Virus record (IMG/VR): IMGVR_UViG_3300048834_001343
Span: 1 to 36,885 of that record
From: a virus
DNA: 36,885 bases
Direction: 5' to 3' (one strand)
Positions within the stretch are counted from its first letter, which is position 1, and each line of letters starts with the position of its first letter. The notes under the pieces were generated by a model, which was given only the letters and a program-made list of their open reading frames with translations, was not told the origin of the DNA and did not search any database. A program made the translations under genes and the position numbers. Positions 16,144 through 23,759 of this stretch are shown here, in pieces.

Positions 16144-16641
16144 ATGGCAAAGGAAAAAGAACTTAAGTTAGCTCAGATGTACTACGTTGTACATGGCAAA
16201 ACAGCCAAAGAGTCTGCTAGATTGGCAGGAGTTACCGAGAAAACCATTGGCAAATGGATTGAACAGTATGGCTGGAAAACAAGCCGTGATACTGAAATTA
16301 ACTCCAAAAACAATCAGATTGATAACCTTAAGCAAATTCTTTCCCTTTGTGCTGAAGAGCGTTTGGAGTTAGGTAAGCAGTTGAACGATGCCGTTAAAAG
16401 TGGTGATTTGGATTTATCCAAAGCGCTTCGCGTACAAATGGCATCCATTGCCGATGAAGTGAGTAAGTGGAATAAAGCCTTAGAAAACCTAAATAAATCT
16501 TCCAAAATCAGCTTAGAAGTTTACATCAATGTTGCCGAATCCATTTGGCGAGCATTACAGGCTCATGATCAGAAGCTGTACAAAGATACTTTGGACTTTC
16601 AAGAAATGCACATACAGCAAAAAGCAGTTGAAATCGGGTAA
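16144..16641 (+). CDS. Terminase small subunit (HTH)
   Basis: 165 aa. Residues 14-40 form a helix-turn-helix: 'GKTAKESARLAGVTEKTIGK' then 'WIEQYGWK', the usual N-terminal DNA-binding domain of small terminases. The rest (45-150) is helical with heptad-like spacing, as expected for the ring-forming oligomerisation domain. It recognises phage DNA and loads the large subunit. Its stop overlaps the start of the large subunit gene (TAATG at 16639-16643). It is the first gene of the rightward late operon. Confidence 0.8.
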   Translation: MAKEKELKLAQMYYVVHGKTAKESARLAGVTEKTIGKWIEQYGWKTSRDTEINSKNNQIDNLKQILSLCAEERLELGKQLNDAVKSGDLDLSKALRVQMASIADEVSKWNKALENLNKSSKISLEVYINVAESIWRALQAHDQKLYKDTLDFQEMHIQQKAVEIG

Positions 16642-18158
16642 TGAAACAGCAGGACAAAATAGCACTTGAACGGTATCTGCGTAAGATTTCTATTGCTCGT
16701 AAATCGGGCGAAATAAACGTATATGAAACAACTGTAGAACAGCAAGAACGAATTGCCAGAGCCAAAGCAGATATTAAGTATATGGTGGAATATTACTTTC
16801 CACATTATGGCAAAGCTGAATCTGCTGATTTCCATATTTATTGGGCACACAAGGTTAAGAAAGATAAGAAGTTTACCGGGTTTGCAAAGTGGGCACGCGG
16901 ACATGCAAAATCGGTTTGGAATAACATTTTTGTTCCATTTTGGCTGTGGCTAAATGGCGAATGCAGCTACTTTGTAATTATTGGTCAGAACGAAAATAGA
17001 GCCAAGCAATTACTGGAAGATATAAGAGTAGAATTTGAAGCGAATCCACGAATTATTCATGATTTTGGACCGCAGAAAAAAATAGGATCCTGGGATGAAG
17101 GTTTCTTTACTACCAAATCCGGGTTTATTGGTCAGGCGGTTGGATTAGGTCAAAGCTGCAGAGGTTTAAGAGTGCAAGATAAACGACCGGACTTAATGAA
17201 TGGCGATGATTTAGAAACTCGTAAAACCTTAAAGAATCCGGTCATTCAAGCCGAGTTAGTTGAATGGTTTGAACAAGAGCTCTTGCCTTGTATGGATGGT
17301 GAGAATGAGCGAATGATGATAAGTAACAACTGGTTCGCTCCGAAAATGTTCCTAAAAACGTTGGCTGAAAAGCACCCCGATTGGTTCGTTCACGAAGTTA
17401 AAGCGTACAATCCTACCACTTACGAACCTACTTGGAAATCTAAATATACCGCTGCTTATTTCCGGGAGAAGGAAAAGAAAATGGGCATTACCAGTGCGCA
17501 TGCCGAGTACTTACATGTTGCCAAAGTAATCGGTAAAATTTTCAAAGAAGATTTAACGCAATGGGCGAAGCTGCCGGCGATGAATCACTTTAAAGTAATT
17601 GTAGGTTTCTGGGATATTGCTTATGCCGGCAATCCAACGAGCGATTACAATGCTGTTAGATTGTGGGGGCTGTACAACAACAAATTCTATTACATCGATT
17701 CATTTGTTCGACAAAGCAAAATTAAACCTGCCGTAGAATGGATTGCAGAAGTAATTAGAAACTCCGGGAAAAGCTATGCCATTCACTGGCGTGCTGAAAG
17801 CCAGTTCTGGAATGGTGAAGTAACCGGCAAAATTAAGGAAGTGGAAAAGGAGCAGGGCATTCAATTACCAATTACGATTGTGCATACGCCAAAAATGAAT
17901 AAAGAGCAAAGGATTATTGCCGGATTGGAAGCCACTTGGCAAAATGGCAATATGATTTATAATGCCGCCAAAAAGAACCACAACGATACCGTAATTGGCT
18001 TACAGCAGCTTTATGGAATTGAACCGGGTTACAAAACGAATGATGACGCGCCGGATGCCGACCAGCAAGCGATTGAATACCTGAGCAAATACATTGTATA
18101 TGGCAATAGTTCAACGAAACCAAAGGTGGGCAAAGTGGAGCGTAAAAACATGGTTTAA
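16641..18158 (+). CDS. Terminase large subunit (Mu gp28-like)
   Basis: 505 aa. ATPase part: Walker A-like RGHAKS at 86-91 within 'FAKWARGHAKSVWNNIFVPF', and Walker B-like 'RPDLMNGDDLE' around 181-191. Nuclease part: RNase H-like fold starting with D325 in 'VGFWDIAYAGN', a second acid D335 and a C-terminal acid cluster 'NDDAPDADQQAIEYL' near 475. It pumps DNA into the prohead and makes the headful cuts. Mu-like phages package from integrated copies including flanking host DNA; whether this phage does so cannot be seen here. Confidence 0.9.
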   Translation: MKQQDKIALERYLRKISIARKSGEINVYETTVEQQERIARAKADIKYMVEYYFPHYGKAESADFHIYWAHKVKKDKKFTGFAKWARGHAKSVWNNIFVPFWLWLNGECSYFVIIGQNENRAKQLLEDIRVEFEANPRIIHDFGPQKKIGSWDEGFFTTKSGFIGQAVGLGQSCRGLRVQDKRPDLMNGDDLETRKTLKNPVIQAELVEWFEQELLPCMDGENERMMISNNWFAPKMFLKTLAEKHPDWFVHEVKAYNPTTYEPTWKSKYTAAYFREKEKKMGITSAHAEYLHVAKVIGKIFKEDLTQWAKLPAMNHFKVIVGFWDIAYAGNPTSDYNAVRLWGLYNNKFYYIDSFVRQSKIKPAVEWIAEVIRNSGKSYAIHWRAESQFWNGEVTGKIKEVEKEQGIQLPITIVHTPKMNKEQRIIAGLEATWQNGNMIYNAAKKNHNDTVIGLQQLYGIEPGYKTNDDAPDADQQAIEYLSKYIVYGNSSTKPKVGKVERKNMV

Positions 18159-18180
18159 ATTAAAATTAAACTCGATTTAA

Positions 18181-18633
18181 ATGATATACTTAACTCAAGA
18201 TGATTTAAAAAGCAAAGTATTTGAGATTCTTCTTGAAGAAAGCATTGCTGAAGATCCTGAAATTTTAGACAAAATTGAAGGTGAATTTATCGCCCTTATT
18301 CAAAGTAAATTAAATGGCCGTTACGATGTGATTGCAATTTTTGAGGGTATCGGCGATATGGAAGTGGAAAATGAGTTTATCGTTAATGGCCGCCACTTAC
18401 TAATTGTAAAAGTGCTAAAAAATTTAGTGGTTTATGAAGCCATTCGCAGGAATGCAGCCAGAAAAGTACCAACCGACATTAAAGAAGATTACAAATGGGC
18501 GATGGATTGGCTTGATGATGTCAAAAACAATAAGGAACATCCGGTTGGATTGCCGCCGAAAACTGATGAAAATGGCGATCCGGTGAGTTTTGCCAAATGG
18601 GGCAATAACAGAAATGAAAACTTTTACCTATGA
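18181..18633 (+). CDS. Head-tail adaptor, DUF1320 (Mu gp36-like)
   Basis: 150 aa. Opens with 'MIYLTQDDLKSKVFEILLEE', the usual N-terminal helix of this family. 'YEAIRRNAARKVPTDIKEDY' and 'WAMDWLDDVKNNKEHPVGLP' are the conserved helical core, and 'FAKWGNNRNENFYL' ends the protein. DUF1320 proteins form the connector ring below the portal. In Mu this gene follows the capsid gene; here it sits between terminase and portal. The ATG is preceded by an AT-rich leader ending TTTAAATG, and its end overlaps the portal start by 4 nt (ATGA). Confidence 0.8.
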   Translation: MIYLTQDDLKSKVFEILLEESIAEDPEILDKIEGEFIALIQSKLNGRYDVIAIFEGIGDMEVENEFIVNGRHLLIVKVLKNLVVYEAIRRNAARKVPTDIKEDYKWAMDWLDDVKNNKEHPVGLPPKTDENGDPVSFAKWGNNRNENFYL

Positions 18634-19892
18634 GTTGGAGAGAAAGATTAACCAAAGCCATTGTGGCTAGAATACCGCTTAGTGTTTTGAAATTAGAAGC
18701 TGCAGAACGCGGCACGTTTAAACCAAAAGGTGGCGGTAGCAAAGTAAGTGGTGAACTAAAATTGGATAGCAAAATTCCAATGGTTTTTGATTTAGGTAAT
18801 TGGAGATTAGCCGTAATGATGGCCACCAATGCAGAGAATCCGAGCCGGATTGAATTAACTAAAATTTACGAAAGCTGCAGTTTGGACGACCACGCCAGTA
18901 CGGTTATCGAAAATAGAATTATTAAACCTTTAGCCACTCCATTTAAGTTAGTGGACGATAAAGGCGAGATTTCAGAATTAACCAGCTTGATTAAAAAGCC
19001 TTGGTTTTTGGAATTTATGCGCTATGCTTTAATGCCTCAATTTACCGGAACTAAGATAATTGAGTTGTATGATTTGAACGAAAAGGGTGAATTAAAGGAA
19101 ATTACATTAATACCGGACACGCACATTTTTCCATCTAAGAAAATGATTCTGAAGGAAGCCGGCAACCCTGACAATGGATGGCATTACGACAAACCACCAT
19201 TGAGCAATTATTACCTTCAGTTAGGCAAGGATAAGGAGTTGGGCGTAATGGAAAAACTCGCAGTGGCTATTTTGTTCAAAAAAATGGCGGTTGGTTCCTG
19301 GTTGGATTATATCGATAAATACGGTGTGCCACCGCGATGGGTGCTCACCGATCGTGAAGATGATGAACGACTGGATCAGTTATACGACATGATGAAGGAA
19401 ATGATGGGTTCTCACTTTGCCGTTTTACGTGGCCAGGAGAAAATAGAAATCATGCCTTCGCCCGGAACCGATGCCCACGAAGTGTTTAACAAGTTTATAG
19501 ACCGAATGGATGCCGGTATTTCTAAACGAATTATGGGCGCAACCGGTACTGTAGATGAAAAAGCTTATGTAGGTTCTGCCAAAGTACATCAGGATGTGGC
19601 AGAAGCGCGCCATTGGAGTGATAAGTTTTATTTGGAGTTCCTAATCAACGAGGAACTTTTACCTCGTTTAATCACACTCTCTCCGGCTTACAGCGGACTT
19701 GCTAATTTGCGTTTTGAATTTGACGAAACCGACGACCTCGAAAAAGGCACTTTGATTGATAAGATCATCAGCATGGCCAGCCAATTTAACATGGATATTG
19801 AAGCTGTTAAGGAAATGACCGGATTGCCTATTTTATCTCAAAAAGGAGCAACTGAAGAAACTGCTCCTGAAGAAAAAAAAAAGTCCCGGTAA
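18630..19892 (+). CDS. Portal protein, DUF935 (Mu gp29-like)
   Basis: 420 aa in zero frame. 'IYESCSLDDHASTVIENRII', 'PWFLEFMRYALMPQFTGTKI', 'KMAVGSWLDYIDKYGVPPRW' and 'VHQDVAEARHWSDKFYLEFL' are typical DUF935 segments. The portal is the dodecameric ring through which DNA enters and leaves the head. The zero-frame product ends in a hydrophilic tail 'EETAPEEKKKSR'. That tail is encoded by a run of ten A that contains A AAA AAG, and the -1 frame from there runs without any start codon into the MuF gene. Shorter than Mu gp29 (about 510 aa). Confidence 0.85.
   Translation: MSWRERLTKAIVARIPLSVLKLEAAERGTFKPKGGGSKVSGELKLDSKIPMVFDLGNWRLAVMMATNAENPSRIELTKIYESCSLDDHASTVIENRIIKPLATPFKLVDDKGEISELTSLIKKPWFLEFMRYALMPQFTGTKIIELYDLNEKGELKEITLIPDTHIFPSKKMILKEAGNPDNGWHYDKPPLSNYYLQLGKDKELGVMEKLAVAILFKKMAVGSWLDYIDKYGVPPRWVLTDREDDERLDQLYDMMKEMMGSHFAVLRGQEKIEIMPSPGTDAHEVFNKFIDRMDAGISKRIMGATGTVDEKAYVGSAKVHQDVAEARHWSDKFYLEFLINEELLPRLITLSPAYSGLANLRFEFDETDDLEKGTLIDKIISMASQFNMDIEAVKEMTGLPILSQKGATEETAPEEKKKSR
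19877..19883 (+). other. Candidate -1 frameshift heptamer A AAA AAG (portal to MuF)
   Basis: Zero-frame codons are GAA GAA AAA AAA AAG TCC CGG TAA. The heptamer A AAA AAG at 19877-19883 lies three codons before the portal stop. The -1 frame continues GTC CCG GTA and stays open to 21151. The site lies in a run of ten A, so a homopolymer sequencing error must also be considered. Confidence 0.6.
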
Positions 19893-21151
19893 AAAATAAT
19901 ATTGCCGCTTTTTATGCTGATTACTTCGAAGCACACAGCTCTTGCTGTGGTGGTATAAACGCCGTTGAAGCTGTTGATTTAAGCGATTGGGAGAAAATCA
20001 TTAACAAGATTGCTAAACAGCTCTACGATGGCAAGATTAAGCCTACCGACTTAAATAAGGATTACATTACTAAAACTGCAGGGGAACTGAACAAAGCAGT
20101 TGACCTCGGTTTTGGGACATCTTACAAAGATGATAGCGATGTACAATTGGCAATGGCAATGAAGCGAAATGCCTGGTTGTTTTCAAGTGCCAAAAACATT
20201 CAGATTCAAACAGATATTAGCCAACTCATTACCGATGGTAAAGGCAATGTTCGACCGTTTGCAGCATTCAAAAAAGATGTTTTAAAAACCAATAAGGATT
20301 ATAACCAAACCTATCTACAGGCAGAATATCAAACCGCTTTAGCGAGTAGTCAATCGGCAGCCAAGTGGCAGGATATTCAGCGGCGAAAAGAACGGTACCC
20401 GAATTTGATTTACAAAACGGTTGGCGACAATAATGTGCGTGAGGCACATGTTGCTTTGGATGGTATTTGCAGGCCTGTTGATCATGATTTTTGGAAGTCG
20501 TTTTATCCGCCCAACGGATGGCGCTGCCGATGTTATGTGCAGCAAACTAACCGCCCAACCAATGGCGACACTGTACCAACGGTTGACGATAAGAATGTAC
20601 CGCCAATGTTCAGGGATAACTTGGCTTTGAAAGGCGATATACTTCCGGCAGGGCATCCGTATTTTAAGAATTTGGAGAAATCATTACCACAACGTGCCGT
20701 GATTACAGACGAAGTAATTAAGGAAGTGCCTTATGAGTTAGTATATAGTTTAGAAAATGGGAGTAGAATTTTAGTTCATCCTTTTACACATGATGGAGAT
20801 TTTAAAGTGAATATATTCACGGCATTAAGATTAGCAAAAGAAAAGAAAAGAGAGGTGAAATTAAGGCATCACTTAAATTCTGGAAAAAACCCAGAATTTG
20901 AAATTGATGGACTTATTGCTGATTTAAAAACTCCAAAGACAAAGGTAAATAATGTAATTGCTAAAGCCTTTGAGCAAGGTTGTAAATTTATAATTTTTGA
21001 AGCTGGGGATTATATATTTGAACGAAAAACTTTAGTTTCTCACATATATGGAAATTTTATTTCTCGATTGAAAAACAAATCAATGCCTAAGGATTTTAAG
21101 GGATTTGTTGTGCTTTACAGAACAGAGGAGAAAGAATATTTATGGAAATAA
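19883..21151 (+). CDS. MuF head morphogenesis protein with C-terminal nuclease-like toxin domain; reached by -1 frameshift from portal
   Basis: Open from 19871 with no ATG, GTG or TTG until TTG at 20147, yet the part before 20147 reads as genuine MuF N-terminus ('LSDWEKIINKIAKQLYDGKI', 'TAGELNKAVDLGFG'). So translation probably enters from the portal by a -1 shift, giving a fusion of about 840 aa. The MuF core is seen at about 20440-20545 ('NNVREAHVALDGICRP', 'FYPPNGWRCRCYVQQT'). From about 20720 a different domain follows: 'NPEFEIDGLIADLKTP' then 'VIAKAFEQGCKFIIFE', an E/D...DLK pattern like the nuclease domains at the C-termini of CDI toxins and MuF polymorphic toxins. This part is far more AT-rich (28% GC in 20761-20820 against 55% in 20521-20580). 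MuF core is firm; nuclease function and fusion are inference. Confidence 0.7.
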   Translation, partial: VPVKNNIAAFYADYFEAHSSCCGGINAVEAVDLSDWEKIINKIAKQLYDGKIKPTDLNKDYITKTAGELNKAVDLGFGTSYKDDSDVQLAMAMKRNAWLFSSAKNIQIQTDISQLITDGKGNVRPFAAFKKDVLKTNKDYNQTYLQAEYQTALASSQSAAKWQDIQRRKERYPNLIYKTVGDNNVREAHVALDGICRPVDHDFWKSFYPPNGWRCRCYVQQTNRPTNGDTVPTVDDKNVPPMFRDNLALKGDILPAGHPYFKNLEKSLPQRAVITDEVIKEVPYELVYSLENGSRILVHPFTHDGDFKVNIFTALRLAKEKKREVKLRHHLNSGKNPEFEIDGLIADLKTPKTKVNNVIAKAFEQGCKFIIFEAGDYIFERKTLVSHIYGNFISRLKNKSMPKDFKGFVVLYRTEEKEYLWK

Positions 21152-21231
21152 AAATGGGCACTTAACGTGTGCCCAATCGATTTCGACACTTGGCATTACC
21201 GCGTGTCCAAACACAAATATAACTCAAACAA
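21152..21231 (+). repeat. Two small hairpins between MuF and gpG genes
   Basis: The 80-nt gap holds GGGCAC...GTGCCC (about 21154-21172) and GACAC...GTGTC (about 21185-21207). No T-run follows, so these are unlikely terminators; they may be RNA-processing or translation-control elements, or the scar of a domain swap at the end of the MuF gene. No immunity gene fits in the gap. Confidence 0.4.
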
Positions 21232-21753
21232 ATGGAAAATCAAAACAAGGCACCGGATTTTGTAGGCATGGGCAAAAAGCTAATGCAGGACCTTCTAATT
21301 GATGCTGAGGTGGAAGGTTTGAAATTTATACAAACCAACTTTGAAAAGGAAGGCTTTATGGATGCCAGCTTTCAAGGTTGGGAGAAAAGGAAAACGCCCA
21401 TTAGTTATAAATTACTTAGAGTAACTAACAGCTTATTTAATTCCATTCGCGCCAAAAACAACAATAAAGATACGGTTACCTTCAGCACCAATCAACCTTA
21501 TGCCGAGATACACAATAACGGCGGTGTGGTGAAGATTCCGAGAACACCGGCCATGCGTAAGTTTTTTTGGGCCATGTTTAAGAAAACAGGCGATGAAAAA
21601 TGGAAATGGATGGCCATGAGCAAAAAGCCTAATGTGGTTTTTAGAATGCCTAAACGCCAATTTATTGGGCACAGCAAAAACTTTCAAGAGCGATTTGATA
21701 GACATATTGTCAAAGAAATTTTAACCAGATTTACAAACATTAAACAGATATAA
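21232..21753 (+). CDS. Virion morphogenesis protein, Mu gpG-like
   Basis: 173 aa. 'FIQTNFEKEGFMDASFQGWE', 'LLRVTNSLFNSIRAKNNNKD', 'TNQPYAEIHNNGGVVKIPRT' and 'MPKRQFIGHSKNFQERFDRH' match the phage virion morphogenesis (gpG/tail completion) family step by step. In Mu, G follows F. Such proteins act at the head-tail joining step. The stop codon overlaps the next start (TAATG at 21751-21755). Confidence 0.85.
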   Translation: MENQNKAPDFVGMGKKLMQDLLIDAEVEGLKFIQTNFEKEGFMDASFQGWEKRKTPISYKLLRVTNSLFNSIRAKNNNKDTVTFSTNQPYAEIHNNGGVVKIPRTPAMRKFFWAMFKKTGDEKWKWMAMSKKPNVVFRMPKRQFIGHSKNFQERFDRHIVKEILTRFTNIKQI

Positions 21754-22292
21754 TGGAAAATTTAAAAGACTTATACAAAGAGCTAGCCGAAAAGATTAAA
21801 ACCGAAATTAACACCATTAAATGGGTGGATTTATGGCACAACCAAGTAAATTTTTTAGAAGAAGAACATCCTTTCCCGGCACCTGCAGTATTTATAAGTA
21901 TGATTGCCAATGGCATGGAAGATATTGGCAATAATATACAGCAGTTTGATATGCAGATGGATTTCTTTTTGTTTTACGAAACCTTTTTAGATTCGTTTGA
22001 AGGCGCCTATAACCAAGCCGGAGCACTTTCTTTTTTAGATAACTTAACGAAGCTGCACCAGTTATTGCATGGCAGTAGTGGCGATAACTACAGCGAAATG
22101 CGAAGAATTGCATTTACTGCAGTAGATACCGGCAGTGCTCAGAACCTATATAAAATGAGTTATATGTGTTTGGTTACTGATAGCTCTGCGCAAGGAGAAA
22201 CCGAAGCTGTGCATGAAGATACGGACATGGTGATTGAAGATGCCCCACAGCCGGAACCGGTTGAAGATGATGGCGCTTTGTTTGTGATTTAG
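21753..22292 (+). CDS. Putative tail terminator / head completion protein (Mu gp37 position)
   Basis: 179 aa. An N-terminal helix ('LYKELAEKIKTEINTIKWVD') precedes 'EEEHPFPAPAVFISMIANGM', the loop-strand typical of tail terminator proteins that cap the tube. The middle has 'QQFDMQMDFFLFYET' and 'DNLTKLHQLLHGSSGDNYSE'. The C-terminus (150-179) is very acidic and probably disordered. Placed right after gpG with coupled translation. Family inferred from pattern and context. Confidence 0.6.
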   Translation: MENLKDLYKELAEKIKTEINTIKWVDLWHNQVNFLEEEHPFPAPAVFISMIANGMEDIGNNIQQFDMQMDFFLFYETFLDSFEGAYNQAGALSFLDNLTKLHQLLHGSSGDNYSEMRRIAFTAVDTGSAQNLYKMSYMCLVTDSSAQGETEAVHEDTDMVIEDAPQPEPVEDDGALFVI

Positions 22293-22327
22293 ATTGTGTT
22301 TACTATATTAGATGCTAAATAATAATT

Positions 22328-23095
22328 ATGGACACAATTATTGGGTTGCTTGGTTTGGCTGCTTTTGGGTTTTTAATCTATGGATTAATTAAGCCTGCAA
22401 TACTTAAATGGCATGAAAAGCCTAATAGATTGTATGTGGTTGGCTATTTTATAGCTGCATTTACCGTTATTGGTTTGCTTACTACTTTTGTAGTTGAAGA
22501 TGATGATGATATTAAATTGAATATTGCTCCTGTTGCTCCTGCAGATAGCGCTGCCATCGCTGAAGATAAAAAACAGCGCTTAATGGATGATAGTATTCAA
22601 TTGAGAACTTCACTTAAAAATGAATTAAATAAAGCAATTACAGATATCAATACTCCCGGTTATTTTGATGAATATAAAGCTGATTTAAATTTGATTTCAG
22701 TACAGGTATTGTCTTTTGAAACTTATGGCAAGATGGCCAATAGAGCTCTATCTAACAACGATGCTGAAATTAAACAGTTAGGTGAAAAATTAAAATCCAA
22801 CTTAATTTCTGTGCAATTAAAAGAGTTTCCAATATTAAGAAAAAAGTCTGCTGCGTTTATGGCAGAAAAGCTTTGGAAAGATGATTGTGAGGTTACTTTA
22901 CAAGGATCGGGTAATAATGTAATTAATTTTATAGCCGGTACTTTTGCGGCAAATGCCAATAAATTAGAGGCACATGAAAGCATTAGAGAATTGCTTACTA
23001 CTTTAAGGTTTAAAAAAGATTGCTATTTGTGGTATAAATATGATGATAGCGGCAGTTGTTGGATTTTGAATGGTAAGAAGGATAGTGATTTGTAG
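22328..23095 (+). CDS. Two-TM membrane protein, probable cargo gene
   Basis: 255 aa. TM helices at about 4-22 ('IIGLLGLAAFGFLIYGLI') and 37-56 ('VVGYFIAAFTVIGLLTTFVV'), an acidic stretch EDDDD at 57-61 and a soluble domain of about 190 aa with 'KSAAFMAEKLWKDDCEVTLQ' and a C-terminal 'CWILNGKKDSDL'. It is the last gene of the rightward late operon, separated by 35 nt from the tail terminator gene, and its DNA is more AT-rich than the structural genes. That position and composition suggest a moron: a gene for lysogenic conversion or exclusion. Family not recognised. Confidence 0.6.
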   Translation: MDTIIGLLGLAAFGFLIYGLIKPAILKWHEKPNRLYVVGYFIAAFTVIGLLTTFVVEDDDDIKLNIAPVAPADSAAIAEDKKQRLMDDSIQLRTSLKNELNKAITDINTPGYFDEYKADLNLISVQVLSFETYGKMANRALSNNDAEIKQLGEKLKSNLISVQLKEFPILRKKSAAFMAEKLWKDDCEVTLQGSGNNVINFIAGTFAANANKLEAHESIRELLTTLRFKKDCYLWYKYDDSGSCWILNGKKDSDL

Positions 23096-23105
23096 AAGCA
23101 TTAAG

Positions 23106-23180
23106 AACCTTAGAGAGGATTCGAACCTCTATCTTACCGCTTAGTTGCATTGTATGCTCTATCCATTGAGCTACTAAGGT
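23106..23180 (-). tRNA. tRNA-like element lacking a normal anticodon stem
   Basis: 75 nt. Acceptor stem ACCTTAG/CTAAGGT pairs fully; D arm GCTC...GAGC with GG in the loop; T arm AGAGG/CCTCT with loop TTCGAAT. The 24 nt where the anticodon arm should be do not give a 5-bp stem in any register I tried, and position 33 is not U in the expected register. CCA is not encoded. It lies antisense to the 3' end of the rightward late transcript and downstream of the early-operon terminator. Either a decayed tRNA or a tRNA mimic. Confidence 0.5.
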
Positions 23181-23327
23181 ATTTAATCAACGGTTTAAAG
23201 GTATTGAAACATGTAACTACTAGAAAGGACAAGTTTTTTAAGTGGTTGCAGTTTATAAATCGCTATATATAAGATATAGCTGAAAAGTTGATAAAAATTA
23301 GCGGACAAGCCAATTTTGGGCTATTGG
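23181..23327. other. Gene-free segment with a small palindrome
   Basis: Part of the 380-nt gap between the converging operons. No convincing gene. It holds the inverted repeat GCTATAT-ATAAG-ATATAGC at 23262-23280, a possible protein-binding site or hairpin. Confidence 0.4.
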
Positions 23328-23366
23328 GCTACAAGCCTTTAACACAAAGGGTTGTAGCTGTTTTTT
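23328..23366 (+). terminator. Intrinsic terminator of the rightward late operon
   Basis: Stem GCTACAAgCCTTT / AAAGGgTTGTAGC (23328-23358, 13-bp stem with one G-G mismatch, loop AACAC) followed by TG and six T at 23361-23366. Confidence 0.8.
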
Positions 23367-23431
23367 CATGTCATCTAAAAAATATTTATCCTTTTATTTA
23401 GGGGACATTTGATGTAAAATAAATTTATACG

Positions 23432-23458
23432 AAAAAAGCCCTGCAATTGCAGGGCTTT
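23432..23458 (-). terminator. Intrinsic terminator of the early/middle operon
   Basis: Perfect inverted repeat GCCCTGC-AATT-GCAGGGC inside a 24-nt palindrome (23435-23458). On the minus strand the stem is followed by six T. It lies 19 nt beyond the last gene of the leftward early operon. Confidence 0.85.
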
Positions 23459-23476
23459 GTAATTAATAATTGCCAT

Positions 23477-23749
23477 CTAAAAAATAAGTCCCAACCGTTC
23501 CATTTCTTTTATTGCTGCATAATGATTGAATGCCTTACGCCCAACATCAAATTGAATAAACTTATTGTCTCCAATTTCAATAGATAAATAACATTCCTTT
23601 GGTATTATTAGTACAAATGGCACGTCTTTATCGATAAGTCTATAAATCCCTGAGTGGTGAAAGATTTCTGCATTTTCAAAGTTTATAAATTGCTTTACTC
23701 TTTCTGGAAATGCAACTTTAGCAATTTGTATTAGTTGTTCTTTTGTCAT
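23477..23749 (-). CDS. Small protein of unknown function
   Basis: 90 aa. N-terminal helix 'KEQLIQIAKVAFPERVKQFI' then beta-strands ('HHSGIYRLIDKDVPFVLIIP', 'DNKFIQFDVGRKAF') and a C-terminal helix 'HYAAIKEMERLGLIF'. A compact alpha/beta protein. Last gene of the early/middle operon, just before its terminator. Not recognised. Confidence 0.6.
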   Translation of the reverse strand: MTKEQLIQIAKVAFPERVKQFINFENAEIFHHSGIYRLIDKDVPFVLIIPKECYLSIEIGDNKFIQFDVGRKAFNHYAAIKEMERLGLIF

Positions 23750-23759
23750 CGGTGTAAAG

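Noticed and set aside
20147-21151. Simple MuF gene starting at TTG 20147
   Set aside because: The frame is open and reads as MuF for about 90 codons before this TTG, so this start would cut off part of the conserved N-terminus.
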